From Williamsia soli (GTDB lineage: Bacteria > Actinomycetota > Actinomycetes > Mycobacteriales > Mycobacteriaceae): DNA of 64,000 nucleotides. Positions within the stretch are counted from its first letter, which is position 1; each line of letters opens with the position of its first letter. Positions 16,068 to 23,418 of this stretch are shown piece after piece. The DNA is taken from assembly GCF_017377795.1 (NCBI RefSeq), contig NZ_JAFRDR010000006.1:124001-188000 (forward strand), read 5' to 3'. Position numbers and translations under genes: made by a program. A model generated the notes under the pieces. The model was not told the origin of the DNA, made no database searches, and was given only the letters and a program-made list of their open reading frames with translations.

Positions 16068-16864
16068 GGCAGCCTCCGGACGAAGTCTGCGACGAGCTCG
16101 GCGACGGCATCGGGCTGTTCCTGGATGGCCACGTGCCCGGCGTCGGCTATGACGTGCAGACGAGCCCCGGTGATCGCATCAGCCAGCAACCGTGATTCCT
16201 CCACGCCGGTGACGAGATCGTACTCACCGACGAGAACGGTGGTGGGACAACTGATCTTGACCAGTTCCGGCCCGTGGTCGGTTGCTGCCATGAACGCGGC
16301 GGCCGCCCGGAATCCGGCAGGACGCAGGTCCGCCATCGACCGCCGCACCGCGTCGACGACCGCAGGGTCTGCAGCCGGCGCAGTCAACCGGGGTGCTCGC
16401 TGCGCAGCGACAGCGTGTGCACCGAGGGTGTTCAGCTCGTCGACCCGTGAGAGCATCGCGTCGGATTGTGCGCGGGTGGTGCCCGATCCGCGGGTGCTGT
16501 CGGCGAGTATCAAACCCGCGATCATGTCTGGGCGTCGGAGCGCGACTGCGGTGGCGACCACACCGCCCCACGAGGTTCCCATGAGTACGACGGGACGGTC
16601 CGGCGACAGGGCGCAGACCAGTTCGATCACATCGGAGACGATGTCGTCGCCCGGCCGTGGATCGGCGGATTCGCCGTAGCCGGGTGCATCCAGGCACCAC
16701 GAGGAGATCCCCCGCGCTGCGAGCCGGTTGGCGACGGGACCACACGAGCGGGCAGAACCGCCGATCCCGTGCAGGAGCACGATCCGGGGGTGCCTCGAGG
16801 ACTCGGTGCCCGCCGCGCGTTCGACGAAGTGCAACCGATCCAGGACCGTTGCTGCCGCGGTCAC
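16064..16864 (-). CDS. Alpha/beta hydrolase, possible meta-cleavage-product hydrolase
   Basis: 266 residues from GTG 16864 (VTAAATVLDRLHFVE), preferred because it overlaps the dioxygenase stop (GTGA) and matches the domain's N-terminus; the longer upstream reading lies inside the dioxygenase gene. Oxyanion strand VLLHGIGGSARS, nucleophile GTSWGG, acid in VLVGEYDLVTG and His in IADAGHVAIQE form a complete Ser-Asp-His triad. Coupling directly after an extradiol dioxygenase gene suggests C-C hydrolysis of a ring-fission product, as in MhpC/BphD, though esterase or lactonase activity is equally compatible. Confidence 0.85.
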   Translation of the reverse strand: MTAAATVLDRLHFVERAAGTESSRHPRIVLLHGIGGSARSCGPVANRLAARGISSWCLDAPGYGESADPRPGDDIVSDVIELVCALSPDRPVVLMGTSWGGVVATAVALRRPDMIAGLILADSTRGSGTTRAQSDAMLSRVDELNTLGAHAVAAQRAPRLTAPAADPAVVDAVRRSMADLRPAGFRAAAAFMAATDHGPELVKISCPTTVLVGEYDLVTGVEESRLLADAITGARLHVIADAGHVAIQEQPDAVAELVADFVRRLP

Positions 16865-17859
16865 GAGACACCTACGGTGTCGGGTGCGCCGTAGAAGTAG
16901 TCGGCGTCGCGGGCGATGACCAGTGTGCGGGCGCCGGGATCCGGGATGCCGGCCATCGCAGAACGGACGGCAGTGGTGGGCGGACCCGCGGTTCCCCACT
17001 GATCGGACAGCTCGGGGGTACGGCGCCACGTCCGGCACAGCCACGCGTCCTCGTCAACCTGGGCGACTTCAGAGGTGTACTCGCACACGAGCCCGGCGGG
17101 GTCGGTGAAGTACGAGAAGGTGTTGTCGCCCGGCCCATGCCGACCCGGACCCCACTGCGGTGAGATGCCGTGAGAGCGAAGACTTCCGATGCCGCGCATG
17201 AAGTGATCGATGGTCGGCATCTCGTACGCGATGTGATTGAGTGACGGCCAGGGAGCCTGGTTCAGGGCGATGACGTGATGATCGGAGTTGCACCGTAGGA
17301 ACGTCATCTGACGTTCGGACCAGTCGGAGATCCGCATGCCGAGTACCTGCGTGTAGAAGGCCGCGGTGCGTTCGATGTCGGTGGTGTTGAGGACGACATG
17401 GGCGATCTTACGAGGGACTGCCCGGCGGCCCGCGGGTTCTTGCGTGGACACCGCGAACGTGTCCGCGGACAGTTCGACGATTCGGCCTTCGGGGTCGACC
17501 AGCTGGAGTCCGTAACCGCCGCCGGCGTCGTCGAGCTGACCCGGGGAACGCAGCAGTGGTACGCCGATGCGGTCGAGTGCACGTGCGGCGTCATCGACGT
17601 CCCGCGGTGTGCCGAGGGCAAAGCTGATGCAGCCCAATGCGTTCAGGTCACCGCGACGGAGATCGAGGACATGGTGGTCGGTACCGGTTGCGCGCAACCA
17701 GAACCGGTCACGGTCCTCATCGACAGTTGTCAGACCCCAGACCTCGTGATAGAAGTCGCGGGAGGCGGCGGGATCCGGAACACTGAGCGCGACCGATCGC
17801 AGACTGCGCAGGTTACACACCGGCTGTTCGGTGAGAGTCGGGAACTGGGAGTAGAGCAC
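16861..17859 (-). CDS. Two-domain VOC extradiol ring-cleavage dioxygenase
   Basis: 332 residues from GTG 17859, which has GAAGGA upstream; a longer reading enters the reductase gene. Two vicinal-oxygen-chelate domains: N-terminal (LRSVALSVPDPAASRDFY ... GLQLVDPEGRIVEL) and C-terminal catalytic, with the iron ligands His in KIAHVVLNTT, His in LNHIAYEMP and Glu in LVCEYTSE. This is the BphC/2,3-dihydroxybiphenyl dioxygenase architecture, implying meta cleavage of a catechol-type or aminophenol-like intermediate. The gene begins 11 bp after the reductase stop. Specific substrate unknown. Confidence 0.87.
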   Translation of the reverse strand: MLYSQFPTLTEQPVCNLRSLRSVALSVPDPAASRDFYHEVWGLTTVDEDRDRFWLRATGTDHHVLDLRRGDLNALGCISFALGTPRDVDDAARALDRIGVPLLRSPGQLDDAGGGYGLQLVDPEGRIVELSADTFAVSTQEPAGRRAVPRKIAHVVLNTTDIERTAAFYTQVLGMRISDWSERQMTFLRCNSDHHVIALNQAPWPSLNHIAYEMPTIDHFMRGIGSLRSHGISPQWGPGRHGPGDNTFSYFTDPAGLVCEYTSEVAQVDEDAWLCRTWRRTPELSDQWGTAGPPTTAVRSAMAGIPDPGARTLVIARDADYFYGAPDTVGVS

Positions 17860-17870
17860 GATGATTCCTT

Positions 17871-18824
17871 CTACAGATCGAGGACGAGTTCGGCCGAGCG
17901 GCAACGGGATACGCAGGGGAACATGGTCGCGTTCGCGGCGTGCTCGCTCTCACTGAGCAGGAAGTCGCGGTGATCGACGTCGCCTTTGACGACACCGACC
18001 TCGCACGTGCCGCAGATTCCTTCGGTACAGGAACTGGCGACGTCGATTCCCGCCTCGATGAGGGCGTCGAGCACGGATTCCTCGGGGCCGACCGCTATGC
18101 GCGTGCCACTGCGTTCGAGGACGACGTCGAATGCCGACTCGTCTCCCTCAGGGGTGGCGGCCGGTGGGGCGGCGAACCGTTCGGTCCTCAGCGAGACTCC
18201 CTCTGGAACAACGGCTGCAACGGCGTCGAGAAGCGCTGCGGGGCCACAGCAGTAGATCACCGAGCCTGCCGTTGCGGACCCGACCATCGCGACCAGATCC
18301 GGCAGTCCACCGTTCTCGTCGTCGGCGTGGACGGTCGAGTGGCCTTCGTGTGCCGCCACTTCATCGGCGAAGGCCATCGACGTCCGCGATCGCCCCGCGT
18401 AGAGCATCCGCCAGGGCTGACCGCCGGAGTGCAATCGCCGCATCATGGTGATGATCGGCGTGATGCCGACACCGCCGGCCACGAGGACGTGTTCGGTGGC
18501 ATCGGCGTCGAGTGCGAACGCGCTGCGGGGACCGTCGATCTCGATCTCCGCGCCCACGGACAGCTGGTCATGCACGAGAGTGCTACCGCCGCGCGATTGT
18601 TCGGCGCGAAGGACCGCCACCGTCCACTGTGTCGTGTCGGCGGGGTCTGAGCACAGCGAGTACTCGCGGATCAGCCCGCCCGGCAGATGCAGTGCGATGT
18701 GTGCCCCGGGTTCCCAGGAGGGCAGCGATGCACCGGTCGGGTCGACGAAGGTGATGCTGGTGACGCCGTCCGCTTCCCAGGTCTTCTGGTGGACGCGGAG
18801 AACTCTCGACGTGGTCGCGTGCAT
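17871..18824 (-). CDS. Oxygenase reductase, FNR type with C-terminal plant-type [2Fe-2S] ferredoxin
   Basis: 317 residues from ATG 18824. The N-terminal flavin domain (HIALHLPGGLIREYSLCSDP) and NAD domain (HVLVAGGVGITPIITMMRRL) are followed by a ferredoxin domain with the cluster cysteines in SSCTEGICGTCEVG and FPCVSR. This is the class IA phthalate dioxygenase reductase/VanB layout, the proper partner of the single-subunit Rieske oxygenase at 11022-12113. The two genes lie in one operon but are separated by six genes. 38 bp after the cupin gene. Confidence 0.92.
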   Translation of the reverse strand: MHATTSRVLRVHQKTWEADGVTSITFVDPTGASLPSWEPGAHIALHLPGGLIREYSLCSDPADTTQWTVAVLRAEQSRGGSTLVHDQLSVGAEIEIDGPRSAFALDADATEHVLVAGGVGITPIITMMRRLHSGGQPWRMLYAGRSRTSMAFADEVAAHEGHSTVHADDENGGLPDLVAMVGSATAGSVIYCCGPAALLDAVAAVVPEGVSLRTERFAAPPAATPEGDESAFDVVLERSGTRIAVGPEESVLDALIEAGIDVASSCTEGICGTCEVGVVKGDVDHRDFLLSESEHAANATMFPCVSRCRSAELVLDL

Positions 18825-18861
18825 CGCTGTTCCTCTCGGTGTCGTTGTCTGAGCGAATGGT

Positions 18862-19395
18862 TCAGCGGGTGACGCCGAACATCTCCGAGCTCGGGGGATA
18901 GGTGGGCAGCTGCGGCTTGGGGGCTCCGATGATGACGCAGAACAGGGCGTCGACCTCGCCGACGTTGGCGAGGCTGCGGGGCACACCCGCGGGGACGCGG
19001 ATCAGGTCGCGGTAGCCGAGTCGGCGGACGGCCTTCTTGGTGCCGTCCTCGACGTCGTGCACGGCCACCTCCAGTTCACCTTCGAGGACGAAGAAGACCT
19101 CTTCGACGTCGTGGTGGGTGTGCTCCGGACCGACGGCTCCTGCCGGCAGCCGCATGTTCGAGAACGTGAAGTGCTCGGAGGGCAGGGTGCGGTTGTCGCC
19201 GTCGTGATTGCCGGTGGCGCCGGAGCCGATGTAGCGGATCTGCGCTCGCTTGAAGCGATCTCCGCCCTTGGCAGCCTGGAAGCCCAGGGTGTCCCAGTCC
19301 TCGTAACGGCTTTCGCGTCCTGCGATGCAGGCATCGATCTGCTGCTCGAGGTCGGTGGTGGACCCGGCGGGGGTGGTCTTCTCGGAGGTGGTCAT
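18862..19395 (-). CDS. Cupin-domain protein
   Basis: 177 residues from ATG 19395. One conserved cupin barrel: GPEHTHHDVEEVFFVLEGELEVAVHD carries the HxH...E metal-binding motif 1, and DLIRVPAGVPRSLANVG motif 2, with a mostly conserved second histidine position replaced by Arg/Ser around PRSL. Single-domain cupins in such operons may be dioxygenases (for example on aminophenol- or salicylate-like rings), isomerases or sensors. Loss of the motif 2 histidine makes an iron dioxygenase less certain. The N-terminal ~40 residues are polar and unusual for minimal cupins. Confidence 0.8.
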   Translation of the reverse strand: MTTSEKTTPAGSTTDLEQQIDACIAGRESRYEDWDTLGFQAAKGGDRFKRAQIRYIGSGATGNHDGDNRTLPSEHFTFSNMRLPAGAVGPEHTHHDVEEVFFVLEGELEVAVHDVEDGTKKAVRRLGYRDLIRVPAGVPRSLANVGEVDALFCVIIGAPKPQLPTYPPSSEMFGVTR

Positions 19396-19445
19396 TGCGG
19401 ATGTCCCTTCGTTCGGTGGGTGGGTGTTCGTGACGTGAGGAGGTG

Positions 19446-19814
19446 TCATGCCCGGTGGGCGATGGCTTCGATCTCGACGGTGGCTCCGTAGGGGAGCGCG
19501 GCGACCTCGACGAAGGATCGAGCCGGGCGAGGTGCGGCGAAGATGCTCTCGTAGTGACGATTTGCGGCGTCACGCAGGGATACGTCGGTGACGAAGTATG
19601 TGGTCTTGACGACGTCGTCGAGCGTCATGTCGATCGTTCCCAGCCTCTCGGTGAGGCGAGCGACGGCGGCGTCGAGGGCCGGCTCGACCCCTGCGACCGC
19701 ACGTCCGTTCTCGTCGACAGACAGTGCGCCGGAGACGAAGCCGAAGCCTGCGACGGCGTATGCCGGGCTGTAGGGGTGCGCGGAGCCGGTGGCTGCGGGC
19801 GTGGAGGTGGTCAT
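19446..19814 (-). CDS. RidA/YjgF family protein (second of two)
   Basis: 122 residues. YAVAGFGFVSGALSVDENG, LDDVVKTTYFVTDVS and RSFVEVAALPYGATVEIEAIAH are the family core, with the terminal Glu (EIEA) used for imine binding. ATG 19814 overlaps the aldehyde dehydrogenase stop by ATGA. The pairing of aldehyde dehydrogenase then RidA mirrors aminomuconic-semialdehyde dehydrogenase plus 2-aminomuconate deaminase in aminophenol/nitrobenzoate pathways; that parallel is an inference from order. Confidence 0.85.
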   Translation of the reverse strand: MTTSTPAATGSAHPYSPAYAVAGFGFVSGALSVDENGRAVAGVEPALDAAVARLTERLGTIDMTLDDVVKTTYFVTDVSLRDAANRHYESIFAAPRPARSFVEVAALPYGATVEIEAIAHRA

Positions 19815-21358
19815 GGACAGGTCCTTTCGGTGGGAGCGCCCCAGGTCAGGGGTGCTTCGGTCAGATCGAGGTAGATGCTCTTCTGGTCGGAGTACTGGCG
19901 GATCGCGTCGCGACCCTTCTCGGTGCCGAGACCGCTGTCCCGCAGACCGGTGAACGGGGTCGAGATCGAGAACTGCTTGTAGGTGTTGATCCAGACCGTG
20001 CCCGCGTCGATCGCATCGCCGACGCGGAGTGCCCGCCGGTAGTTTTCGGTCCAGATCCCGCAGGCGAGGCCGAAGTCGTTGTCGTTCGACTGGTCGATGA
20101 CGTCTGCCTCGTCGTCGAACGGGAGCACCACGGCGACGGGGCCGAAGACCTCCCGCCTGCAGATGTCAGCGGTGTTTGTGACATCGGTGAGGATGGTGGG
20201 CGGGTAGTAACTGCCGTCGGCGAGCCTCGGGTCGTCCGGAATGGCGCCTCCGAGGCGCACCTGCGCACCGGCATCGGTTGCTGCATCAACCATCGCTGCG
20301 ACCGAGTCGCGGTGCTGCAGTGAGATCATCGGTGCGACCGCGGTCTGCGGATCGGTTCCGGGGCCGAGGCGCAGTCGGCCGGCTCGCCTGACAAGCTCAT
20401 CGGTGAAGGATTCGAAGATGCTGCGATGTACGAATACTCGTGATCCGGCGATGCAACTCTGACCGCTGGAGGAAAAGATGCCGAACAGGACGCCCTGCAG
20501 CGCTCGCTCGACGTCGGCGTCCTCGAAGACGATGGTCGGCGACTTGCCGCCGAGTTCCAGGGTGATCGGCATGAGCTTGTCCGCGGCCACGTGCGCGAGG
20601 TGCCTGCCTGTGGAGGTGCCTCCGGTGAAGCTCACCTTGGCCACGTCGGGGTGCCGGACGATCGCCTCGCCCACCGTACGACCGGGGCCAGGAAGCACGG
20701 AGAGCACACCGCGTGGCAGGCCTGCCTCCTCACACAACCGGGCCAGCAGCAAGGTCACCCAGGGCGCCCAGACCGGCGGCTTGCTGATGACAGCGTTGCC
20801 TGCGGCCAGCGCGGGAGCGAGTTTCTGAGCGTCGGAAGCGATCGGTGAGTTCCAGGGGGTGATGGCACCGACCACGCCCATCGGACGGTGAGTCGACATC
20901 GTCAGCCATGGACCCCGAGGCGTGGTGAGTGCCCCGTCCATCGTTTCCAGCGCCGCTGCCATGTAGCGAAAGGTGTTGGCAGCACTGGTCGCCAGCGCAC
21001 GGGTCTCGGTCAGGGTCTTGCCGGTGTCGAGCGTTTGCAGTGCCGCGATCCGATCGCGTGCGGCGTCGATCGCATTGCCGATCCGATGAAGCACAGCTGC
21101 CCGTTCGTGTGGCAGCATCGCTGCCCACCCACTCGTGCGGGCGGCGGACAAGCCCTCGCGCACAGCGATGTCCACCGTCTCGGTGGTCGCCGCATGCAAG
21201 GTCGCGAAGATTCGCCCGGTCGACGGATCGACGGATTCGATGACTGCTCCGCTCCCGACCTCCCAGCGGCCCGCCACGTAGATGCGGTCTGGAAGATCGT
21301 GCGCGGCGTCGACACCCGCGGCAGCGGGGTCGGCTGGTGCGTTCACGGCGAGGGTCAT
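19811..21358 (-). CDS. NAD(P)-dependent aldehyde dehydrogenase
   Basis: 515 residues from ATG 21358. Cofactor segments ITPWNSPI and SFTGGTSTGRHLA, catalytic Glu in ITLELGGKSP and catalytic Cys in SSGQSCIAGSRVFV, then EVFGPVAVVLPF, all standard. It is the first gene after the regulated promoter region, so it opens the catabolic operon. Candidate substrates are ring-fission semialdehydes such as 2-hydroxymuconic or aminomuconic semialdehyde. An N-terminal extension of about 20 residues is alanine-rich. Confidence 0.92.
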   Translation of the reverse strand: MTLAVNAPADPAAAGVDAAHDLPDRIYVAGRWEVGSGAVIESVDPSTGRIFATLHAATTETVDIAVREGLSAARTSGWAAMLPHERAAVLHRIGNAIDAARDRIAALQTLDTGKTLTETRALATSAANTFRYMAAALETMDGALTTPRGPWLTMSTHRPMGVVGAITPWNSPIASDAQKLAPALAAGNAVISKPPVWAPWVTLLLARLCEEAGLPRGVLSVLPGPGRTVGEAIVRHPDVAKVSFTGGTSTGRHLAHVAADKLMPITLELGGKSPTIVFEDADVERALQGVLFGIFSSSGQSCIAGSRVFVHRSIFESFTDELVRRAGRLRLGPGTDPQTAVAPMISLQHRDSVAAMVDAATDAGAQVRLGGAIPDDPRLADGSYYPPTILTDVTNTADICRREVFGPVAVVLPFDDEADVIDQSNDNDFGLACGIWTENYRRALRVGDAIDAGTVWINTYKQFSISTPFTGLRDSGLGTEKGRDAIRQYSDQKSIYLDLTEAPLTWGAPTERTCP

Positions 21359-21415
21359 GCGGTGTCCGTTCCGACGAGATGGGTCTCGACGCTTCACGCG
21401 TCGGACGCAAACTAT

Positions 21416-21452
21416 CTTTGCGCTAAGACAGTTGTAATCCCTTAGCGCTAAG
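21416..21452. promoter_or_regulatory. Paired dyad operators, probably for the adjacent MarR regulator
   Basis: CTTAGCGCTAAG at 21441-21452 is a perfect 12-bp palindrome; CTTTGCGCTAAG at 21416-21427 is a one-base variant. Their centres are 25 bp apart. They sit 58 bp before the start of the first operon gene and 145 bp after the MarR stop codon. MarR dimers bind such short dyads; this should control the 14-gene operon. The factor is inferred. Confidence 0.6.
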
Positions 21453-21597
21453 AGGTCAACGCCAGAAACCCCTGTACAGACGTTCGTAACGTCGCTTTTA
21501 CGCCTCCGAAACAGGAGAGATGCAGGTCACACCACATGTGGCAGTGGTCACTGCGCGGAGAATATTTTTTCGGAAACTGCGTCCTGCGAGCAGATCG

Positions 21598-22119
21598 TCA
21601 GCCGGAAATGCCTGCGTCGACGTCGTCGTCCAGCACGGAACGCACCGACGTCTCGAGCTTGGTGAGGAGACCTGCCAGGGTTGATGCCTCGTCCTTGGTG
21701 AGCTCTCCGAGCATGGTCTGCAACTTCGCGAAATGTTCGTCGGCCACCCGGTCGACGAGTGCGCTGCCGGTATCGGTGAGTTCGACATAGACCACCCGGG
21801 CGTCGCCGGCGTCTTTCGAACGGGTCACGAGTCCGGCGTCTTCGAGGCGTTTGACCCGCAATGACAGTCCACCGGTGGTGACCAATGTCTGTTCTGCGAG
21901 TTCACCCGCTGTCAGGCGATGGTGCGGCACCGAACGCCGCAGGCAGGCGAGCACGTCGAAACCGGATTCGGTGATGTCGAACTTGTCGAATGTCTCGGAG
22001 ATCTCGCTCCGGTAGACGAGGAAGCTCCGGTGCAGCCGGCCGAACACCTTCAGTGCCGACACATCGAGCTCCGGCCGGGCAACAGCCCAGTGCGACACGA
22101 TGACATCGACTCCGTCCAT
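21598..22119 (-). CDS. MarR family transcriptional regulator of the catabolic operon
   Basis: 173 residues from ATG 22119 (MDGVDVIVSHWAVARPEL). The winged helix is clear: AGELAEQTLVTTGGLSLRVKRLEDAGLVTRSKDAGDARVVYVELTDTG has the recognition helix and the wing with the DARVVYV basic-acidic pattern. MarR proteins usually repress catabolic operons and release DNA on binding aromatic acids. It lies immediately upstream of, and in the same direction as, the operon; the paired dyads in the gap are its likely sites. The long upstream extension of the frame overlaps the mycolyltransferase gene and is rejected. Confidence 0.88.
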   Translation of the reverse strand: MDGVDVIVSHWAVARPELDVSALKVFGRLHRSFLVYRSEISETFDKFDITESGFDVLACLRRSVPHHRLTAGELAEQTLVTTGGLSLRVKRLEDAGLVTRSKDAGDARVVYVELTDTGSALVDRVADEHFAKLQTMLGELTKDEASTLAGLLTKLETSVRSVLDDDVDAGISG

Positions 22120-22247
22120 GATTCTGAGGACACTACCCGTCGAGTTTCCACGCACCGTGGATGCTCCGCGTAAATTGTCTGCTCGGGTCACTCTGGCACG
22201 CGTATGCAACGTTGGCCGATGACTCAGACACGCGCCGGACTCCGCTG

Positions 22248-23270
22248 CTAACGCCCTGCGCGGAGTCCGGCATCGACGGTCGACCAGGACCGGTGCAGCT
22301 CGTCTTGAAAGTACCGCCAGGAGTGAGTGCCGGTGGCGGGGAGGTGGATGGTCGCCGGGATCGACAGTTCTGCCAGACGATCCGCCATGGCTTCGGTGCA
22401 GAAGCGGGCGCCGGCCTCGATGGCTCCGCCGACGACGATCCGGTTCTCGACCGGCGGCGCCCCCGGTGGCGCCGAGTACGCGTTGTCGTACTTTCCGGCC
22501 CTGCCGTCGCCACTGGATAGATATAGCGCTGTGCCACGCAGCTTTTCGGCGTTGAGCAGGGGATCGTGCTGCGCCCACATGGGAGAACCCGCGGGGCCCC
22601 ACATGTTGTCCGGGTCGGCGCCGCTCGAGTAGACGATACCGCGCACCGCGGCCTGACCCGCAGGGGTACTGGTCTGCGCACACCCGCTGATCGACGCGAC
22701 CGATCGATACAGGCCGGGAGCCGCAGTGGCCAGGTCGAGGACCGATGTCGCTGACATCGACAAGCCGACGATGGCGTTGCGTCCGTTCGTGTTCAGCGCA
22801 GCGTCGATGACGGGTGGCAGTTCCTTGGTGAGAAAGGTTTCCCACATCGGGCGGCCAACCTGTGGATCATCGGCGATCCAATCGGTGTAGAGCGTCCCCG
22901 AACCCCGCTGCGGAATCAGGACGTTCACGCGCTTGTCGGCGTAGAACTGCAGGGCGTCGGTCTCTTCCACCCATCCCGACCCGTCCTCGCCACCGCCGGC
23001 GCCGTTGAGCAAGTAGACGGTCGGCGCGCCGGGAACGGCGCCGGACGGCCGAATCAGCTGGAACGGGATGTCGGCACCCATGGCCGGGGAGTGCACCGTG
23101 ATCTCCCAGAGGCTGCCTTGCACGTGGCTGAGCGACGTCACGTGGGGGTCGGAGCCAAGCGCCGGGTCGGCGTGGGCAGTCGCCGGGAACATGACACCGG
23201 TGGCGATGAGTGCTGATGCTGCCGTCAACAATCGGAGCAGACGAATGGCCGGCCGGCGTGTACGAATCAC
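22248..23270 (-). CDS. Secreted mycolyltransferase/esterase of the antigen 85 family
   Basis: 340 residues from GTG 23270. A signal peptide occupies about residues 1-34 (RLLRLLTAASALIATGVMF, cleavage near AHA). The mature enzyme is alpha/beta hydrolase: PTVYLLNGAGGGEDGSGW, nucleophile GLSMSAT, LNxNGRNAIVG, and a His near the C-terminus (TGTHSWRYFQDEL), the Ag85/corynomycolyltransferase pattern. It transfers mycolic acids between trehalose monomycolate and arabinogalactan or another trehalose in the cell envelope, indicating a mycolic-acid-bearing host. Confidence 0.88.
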   Translation of the reverse strand: MIRTRRPAIRLLRLLTAASALIATGVMFPATAHADPALGSDPHVTSLSHVQGSLWEITVHSPAMGADIPFQLIRPSGAVPGAPTVYLLNGAGGGEDGSGWVEETDALQFYADKRVNVLIPQRGSGTLYTDWIADDPQVGRPMWETFLTKELPPVIDAALNTNGRNAIVGLSMSATSVLDLATAAPGLYRSVASISGCAQTSTPAGQAAVRGIVYSSGADPDNMWGPAGSPMWAQHDPLLNAEKLRGTALYLSSGDGRAGKYDNAYSAPPGAPPVENRIVVGGAIEAGARFCTEAMADRLAELSIPATIHLPATGTHSWRYFQDELHRSWSTVDAGLRAGR

Positions 23271-23347
23271 GGCTCACATTAGCGTGGCTAAGCACAAACT
23301 TCAGTGCGTGCGGTGACCGAATGAGCGAGAGCTGCTCCGCCCGTACG

Positions 23348-23387
23348 GATCTGCCCCGCTTCCAGCGTGCTGGAAGCGGGGCAGATC
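23348..23387. terminator. Strong hairpin terminator after icd
   Basis: Nineteen-base perfect arms (GATCTGCCCCGCTTCCAGC at 23348-23366 and its complement at 23369-23387) with essentially no loop, 31 bp past the icd stop on the minus strand. No long T-run follows, as is common in actinobacteria. Confidence 0.75.
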
Positions 23388-23418
23388 GCGACAAGTTGCG
23401 TAGCTGTAGGCCGAGTGT

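Noticed and set aside
16867-17044. Upstream extension of the alpha/beta hydrolase frame to ATG 17044
   Set aside because: The extra 60 residues are Arg-rich and overlap the dioxygenase gene; GTG 16864 overlaps the dioxygenase stop and fits the domain start.
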